Position numbers and translations under genes: made by a program
Shown here: positions 5,298 through 7,363 of the stretch, piece after piece
Layout of the letters: each line of letters opens with the position of its first letter
How positions within the stretch are numbered: the stretch's first letter is position 1
From: JACQCV01 sp964634555
GTDB taxonomy: Bacteria; Patescibacteriota; Minisyncoccia; Phycocordibacterales; UBA12445
DNA: 7,363 nucleotides
Direction of reading: 5' to 3'
Assembly: GCA_964634555.1 (NCBI GenBank)
Contig: CAZWJJ010000038.1
Coordinates: 1-7,363, forward strand
Notes under the pieces: generated by a model
Told to the model about the DNA's origin: nothing
Seen by the model: the letters and a program-made list of their open reading frames with translations, nothing else
Databases searched by the model: none

Positions 5298-5951
5298 ACA
5301 AATATTATCGCGCAGATAATCAAAACCAAATTCATGATTTGTGCCGTATGTAATGTCAGCCATATATGCCTCTTGTCTTGTACATGGCTTCAAAAAATCG
5401 TAAACAACTCTAAAAGATCCTAGCGCGTCGCGCTCCTTATCGTCCTCTTTATGTTTCGGATCATATATAAAAGATGACTGATGATTTATCACCGCCACCC
5501 TAAGCCCGAGAAGATCGTAAATCTGGCCCATCCAAACAGTATCTCGCCTTGCCAAATAATCGTTCACTGTAACAACATGAACACCCTTGCCGGCAAGAGC
5601 ATTTAGATATGCTGGGAGAGTTGCAACCTGAGTCTTACCTTCGCCGGTGCGCATTTCGGTGATCTTACCTTGATGCAGAAAAATTCCGCCCATAATCTGG
5701 ACGTCATAATGCCTTTGATTTAAAGTTCTCTTGGCGGCCTCGCGCACAAGAGCAAAAGCCTCTGGTAAAATATCATCAAGGCTTTCGCCACTCTTCAATC
5801 TCTCTTTAAAAACACGTGTCTTGTCTTTCAGGCCGTCATCACTCAAAGCCTCAAAAGATGGCTCCAGAGCGGATACTTTAGCCAAAATCGGCTTTAATTT
5901 TGCGACGGCGCGTTCACCCGGCGTACCAAATATTTTGTCTATTAAAAACAT
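5295..5951 (-). CDS. secA: Preprotein translocase ATPase SecA, N-terminal part (ends at in-frame stop)
   Basis: SecA drives export of unfolded preproteins through SecYEG at the inner face of the membrane by ATP hydrolysis. This part (218 aa) holds the first half of NBD1: 'AAKRTLNQRHYDVQIMGG' (72-89), Walker A 'MRTGEGKT' (100-107), 'VTVNDYLARRD' (127-137) and 'YGTNHEFGFDYLRDN' (202-216). Residues about 158-195 (HQSSFIYDPKHKEDD.. to ..FLKPCTRQEAY) are an insertion that is absent from E. coli SecA but familiar from Patescibacteria-type SecA. On its own the fragment lacks Walker B and cannot be an ATPase. The ATG at 5951 gives the usual SecA opening (FLIDKIFGTPGERAVAKL). There is no Shine-Dalgarno; an extended -10 TGCTATACT (5966-5974) predicts a leader of about 8 nt. 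Confidence 0.93.
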   Translation of the reverse strand: MFLIDKIFGTPGERAVAKLKPILAKVSALEPSFEALSDDGLKDKTRVFKERLKSGESLDDILPEAFALVREAAKRTLNQRHYDVQIMGGIFLHQGKITEMRTGEGKTQVATLPAYLNALAGKGVHVVTVNDYLARRDTVWMGQIYDLLGLRVAVINHQSSFIYDPKHKEDDKERDALGSFRVVYDFLKPCTRQEAYMADITYGTNHEFGFDYLRDNIC

Positions 5952-5965
5952 ATTTATGCTTCAGT

Positions 5966-5974
5966 AGTATAGCA
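5966..5974 (-). promoter_or_regulatory. Extended -10 promoter of secA
   Basis: Minus strand TGC-TATACT: TATACT at 5966-5971 with a TGN extension. The -35 position falls in the G/T-run of the preceding terminator and is poor. The transcript would begin near 5959, 8 nt before the ATG, so secA mRNA is nearly leaderless and insulated from upstream transcription. Confidence 0.5.
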
Positions 5975-5982
5975 GATTTAAC

Positions 5983-6016
5983 AAAAAAAATCCCCCGAAA
6001 TATTTCGAGGGATTTT
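5983..6016 (-). terminator. Intrinsic terminator upstream of secA
   Basis: Minus strand: AAAATCCC, one mismatch, then CGAAA-TA-TTTCG, mismatch, GGGA and TTTTTTTT (5983-5990). It ends a minus-strand transcript coming from 6030 or beyond and lies only 9 bp before the secA -10 extension. Confidence 0.85.
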
Positions 6017-6029
6017 GAGAATGAAGAAA

Positions 6030-6095
6030 CTATCGCTTCTTCTTTTTTGATGATGACTTCTTCTTCGACGCTTTCTTTGCTGTTTTCTTTTTCAT
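6030..6095 (-). CDS. Possible Lys-rich minigene, 21 aa
   Basis: ATG at 6095 to TAG at 6030 reads MKKKTAKKASKKK, three Ser, then KKKKR: 13 of 21 residues are Lys or Arg. The gene is too short and simple to assign by family. Support is positional: it is the only plausible start-to-stop frame between a possible promoter (-35 TTGTTG, 17 bp, -10 GATAAT at 6188-6193) and a clear terminator 14 nt after its stop. There is no Shine-Dalgarno (AATAAGAAAAAA before the ATG). If real it could be a nucleic-acid-binding or ribosome-associated tail-like peptide. The alternative is a non-coding RNA, or chance coding in A-rich DNA. Confidence 0.35.
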   Translation of the reverse strand: MKKKTAKKASKKKSSSKKKKR

Positions 6096-6109
6096 TTTTT
6101 TCTTATTGA

Positions 6110-6373
6110 GTAAACGACGACAACACTCGACCTTTAATTTTTTTATTCAAAAAAATTTTTCCTGAAAATGTTGCCGCTAATGTTTTAATTATCTCTCAAA
6201 AAAAATCAAACAACAAATATTTTTTTAAGAAATTTGTGGATAACTTAAAAAAATAAATGAAAAAAATTTTCTCCGCGATAAAAATAATCATCATTCAAAA
6301 AAAATTTCGCATATATTTTTTAAAAATATATATGACCTTCCGAAAATAAAAATTATCAATTTAAGTAATATGG
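6110..6373. other. Very AT-rich intergenic stretch with A/T tracts and one DnaA box
   Basis: No convincing coding frame. It has repeated A-tracts and T-tracts (for example AAAAAAATTTTT near 6147 and AAAAAAAATTT near 6298) and a near-palindrome CATATATTTTT..AAAAATATATATG at 6309-6333. One perfect DnaA box lies at 6235-6243 (TGTGGATAA, inverse of TTATCCACA). Phased tracts suggest bent DNA. No second good DnaA box was found, and no dnaA or dnaN gene is in view. Confidence 0.5.
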
Positions 6374-6460
6374 TGTCATTGCGAATGACCGTAGGGAGCG
6401 TGGCAATCTCTATCAATTAATTATTAGAGATTGCTTCGTCGCAAGCTCCTCGCAATGACA
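6374..6460. repeat. Palindromic repeat, full copy (composite copy A, first part)
   Basis: Starts TGTCATTGCGAATGACC and ends TTGCTTCGTCGCAAGCTCCTCGCAATGACA (right arm, shown in part: CTCCTCGCAATGACA). The arms pair around TATCAATTAATTATTAGAGA. The left arm is more diverged than in copy B. Apparent reading frames across it (6417-6695 and 6469-6750) are shadows of the repeat. Confidence 0.8.
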
Positions 6461-6461
6461 G

Positions 6462-6537
6462 TGGTGGTTTGGTGAGATTGCTTTGCAAGGATCGCAATGG
6501 CAACTGGTTATTTTTCATTTCTCTCGCTCTACGCCGG
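6462..6537. repeat. Tail module of the composite repeat, copy A
   Basis: About 71-76 bp beginning TGGTGGTTTGGTGAGATTGC and running to CTCGCTCTACGCCGG. It is nearly identical to 6940-7015 (four mismatches before the final CGCCGG/TATCGG). It lies directly after the palindromic unit in both places, so unit plus tail behaves as one composite element. Confidence 0.75.
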
Positions 6538-6540
6538 AAT

Positions 6541-6574
6541 AAAAAATCCGATCTTGCGATCGGATTTTTTTTTT
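6541..6574. terminator. Bidirectional intrinsic terminator
   Basis: A 13-bp perfect stem AAAAAATCCGATC / GATCGGATTTTTT (6541-6553 with 6558-6570) with a TTGC loop. Ten T follow on the plus strand (6565-6574) and TTTTTTATT on the minus strand. On the minus strand it ends the candidate RNA at 6660-6541. Confidence 0.85.
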
Positions 6575-6660
6575 CATTTCGGAGTAGGATCGACAGCCGC
6601 TTACTCCAAATCAAATATCGTTTGAGTGCTCTGTCGATCTTGCTCAGAAACGACAAAGAC
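6541..6660 (-). ncRNA. Candidate structured small RNA, about 120 nt
   Basis: Minus-strand unit: -10 TATACT (6667-6672) with a weak -35 TTGTGT at 17 bp, predicted start near 6660, then two strong overlapping stems, then a perfect terminator (6541-6570). Stem 1 pairs 6631-6640 with 6587-6596 (GATCGACAG/CTGTCGATC plus a G-U). Stem 2 pairs 6602-6607 with 6581-6586 (GGAGTA/TACTCC). The arms interleave with no spare nucleotide between the last two, so both stems cannot easily form at once and may be alternative folds. No start codon with a Shine-Dalgarno opens a useful frame. I recognise no known RNA family. Confidence 0.35.
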
Positions 6661-6684
6661 ATACATAGTATATTCTCAAAACTC

Positions 6685-6718
6685 AAAAAACACAAATCCC
6701 GCCGAAGCGGGATTTGTG
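6685..6718 (-). terminator. Minus-strand terminator with cUUCGg tetraloop
   Basis: A 12-bp perfect stem CACAAATCCCGC / GCGGGATTTGTG with TTCG loop closed by C-G on the minus strand, followed by TTTTTT (6685-6690). It has no T-run on the plus strand. It could end the candidate RNA at 6773 or read-through from endonuclease IV. Confidence 0.88.
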
Positions 6719-6773
6719 CGATATTTGTTTTGGAAAGCTCTTCAAAATAATGTTTTACAATGAAGATGCACTC
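6685..6773 (-). ncRNA. Candidate small RNA, about 90 nt
   Basis: A near-ideal promoter (6780-6808) and a near-ideal terminator (6685-6718) on the minus strand bracket about 90 nt with no useful coding frame: the only frame, GTG at about 6770, is 9 codons and lacks a ribosome binding site. The unpaired 5' part reads CCCCGAGTGCATCTTCATTG, then GAAGAGCTTTCC. No match to 6S, SRP, tmRNA or RNase P landmarks was seen. An independent short RNA is the simplest reading. Confidence 0.42.
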
Positions 6774-6779
6774 GGGGAT

Positions 6780-6808
6780 ATACTAGCATAGACCCTATAA
6801 AAAATCAA
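6780..6808 (-). promoter_or_regulatory. Strong sigma-70-type promoter of the candidate small RNA
   Basis: Minus strand: -35 TTGATT (6803-6808), 17-bp spacer, extended -10 TGC-TAGTAT (TAGTAT at 6780-6785). Predicted start near 6773. There is no protein gene downstream before the terminator at 6718. Confidence 0.6.
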
Positions 6809-6826
6809 GTCAGCCAGGTTTTTAGC

Positions 6827-6906
6827 TGTCATTGCGAGCGGTAGCGAAGCAATCTACGTTAATTAACTATTAGAGATTGCTTCGTCGCAGGCTCCTCGCA
6901 ATGACA
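6827..6906. repeat. Palindromic repeat, full copy (composite copy B, first part)
   Basis: TGTCATTGCGAGCGGTAGCG then AAGCAATCT forms the left arm; AGATTGCTTCGTCGCAGGCT then CCTCGCAATGACA the right arm. This is the best-preserved unit in the window. An extra partial right arm (6907-6938, ending TTCTCGCAATGACA) follows before the tail, absent from copy A. Confidence 0.85.
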
Positions 6907-6939
6907 AATAATGGGTTCATAAACTTCTCGCAATGACAA

Positions 6940-7015
6940 TGGTGGTTTGGTGAGATTGCTTTGCAAGGCTCGCAATGACAACTGGTTATTTTCCATTTCC
7001 CTCGCTCTATATCGG
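6940..7015. repeat. Tail module of the composite repeat, copy B
   Basis: Near-identical to 6462-6537, beginning TGGTGGTTTGGTGAGATTGC and ending CTCGCTCTATATCGG. It ends about 8 bp before the stop codon of the endonuclease IV gene. Confidence 0.75.
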
Positions 7016-7022
7016 CAATAAA

Positions 7023-7363
7023 CTACATCCAGCTCTTAACCTTCCTTATCTGCTGTTCGTAAGTATCAAAACCCTCTGGCGTTTCAAGTATAAGTGGAAT
7101 ATTTTCTCCGCCTAATTTTCTAAGTCCATGCACAAAATTTTTTAACCCCTCTTCACCTATCTGTCCGCGGCCAATATCTTCATGTCGATCAACATGTGAT
7201 CCGACTGGCTTCTTGGAATCATTCAAATGAACGCAAGCAATATTTTCCACCCCGATAAACTTATTAATCTCTTCAAAAGTTTCTTTAATCCCCTTCGCCG
7301 TCGACAGATCATAACCAGCGGCAAACATGTGAGCTGTATCAAGGCAAAATTTGACCCTTTTTT
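7023..7363 (-). CDS. nfo: Endonuclease IV (AP endonuclease), C-terminal part cut by window edge
   Basis: Base-excision repair enzyme that cuts DNA 5' to abasic sites with a trinuclear zinc centre (family knowledge). The visible frame begins outside the window and reads 'VKFCLDTAHMFAAGYDL', the family's 'C.DTcH.faAGYD' signature, followed by 'VHLNDSKKPVGSHVDRHED' and 'IGRGQIGEEGL', which carry the zinc-binding Asp/His ligands. Then come 'LILETPEG' with the metal-binding Glu and a short C-terminus ending SWM and TAG. About 112 of a usual 270-300 residues are in view. The first internal ATG (7328) is not the start, since conserved residues lie upstream of it in frame. A composite repeat begins just past its stop, and no terminator is seen before 6718. 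Confidence 0.92.
   Translation of the reverse strand, partial: KRVKFCLDTAHMFAAGYDLSTAKGIKETFEEINKFIGVENIACVHLNDSKKPVGSHVDRHEDIGRGQIGEEGLKNFVHGLRKLGGENIPLILETPEGFDTYEQQIRKVKSWM

Noticed and set aside
6581..6640. H-type pseudoknot
   Set aside because: The arms interleave, but no nucleotide remains to cross the 10-bp stem, so simultaneous pairing is not feasible.
6417..6750. Frames of 92-93 codons on both strands
   Set aside because: They read through the palindromic repeat, a terminator and a hairpin, with low-complexity translations typical of such repeats.
6374..7015. CRISPR array
   Set aside because: The repeats are few, long, palindromic and unevenly spaced, with shared tails. There are no unique spacers of constant length and no cas genes.
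1..7363. tRNA, rRNA, tmRNA, SRP RNA or RNase P RNA
   Set aside because: None of the landmark sequences (for example TTCGA-type T-arm with CCA end, or the SRP GGAAG/GCAG loop) was found by eye in the non-coding stretches.

Overview
The window looks like a chromosomal segment of an AT-rich bacterium, most plausibly a Candidate Phyla Radiation (Patescibacteria) member. The reasons are the style of its SecA (a long insertion in the first nucleotide-binding domain, a short helical-wing region, a C-terminal SEC-C zinc motif), many orphan proteins of 60-140 residues, and several starts without a ribosome binding site. This placement is an inference from remembered families; no search was run.

Layout from left to right. 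Positions 1-818 hold, on the minus strand, the N-terminal part of a GlcD-like FAD-binding oxidoreductase (cut by the window edge) and, upstream of it, a small two-helix membrane protein. Positions 945-1660 hold a plus-strand unit with a good promoter, a 62-residue orphan, a 134-residue zinc-ribbon protein and a terminator. A palindromic repeat (1677-1763) separates it from a convergent minus-strand DUF3850/ASCH-like gene. That gene diverges from a second plus-strand unit (60-residue membrane protein and 74-residue Cys-rich protein) that ends in a strong terminator at 2631-2659. An inverted repeat lies between the two divergent starts.

Positions 2652-5971 hold the main minus-strand operon: secA, a 73-residue orphan, and a YjjX/DUF84 inosine/xanthosine triphosphatase. 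As given, secA is broken by one in-frame TAA (5295-5297) that lies in NBD1 between the Walker A and Walker B motifs; the rest of the 846-codon gene is intact. The orphan between secA and yjjX is bounded by a perfect 21-bp direct repeat that carries the end of secA and also the start of yjjX.

Positions 5983-7022 are largely non-coding: a possible 21-codon Lys-rich minigene with its own terminator, a very AT-rich stretch with one perfect DnaA box, two copies of a composite palindromic repeat, and between these copies two promoter-to-terminator units on the minus strand that look like small RNA genes. The window ends in the C-terminal third of endonuclease IV (minus strand, 7023-7363).

Two styles of translation start are visible. 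All four plus-strand orphans have an AAGGAGG-type Shine-Dalgarno. Three minus-strand genes instead have a -10 hexamer exactly 6 nt before the ATG, as expected for leaderless mRNAs.
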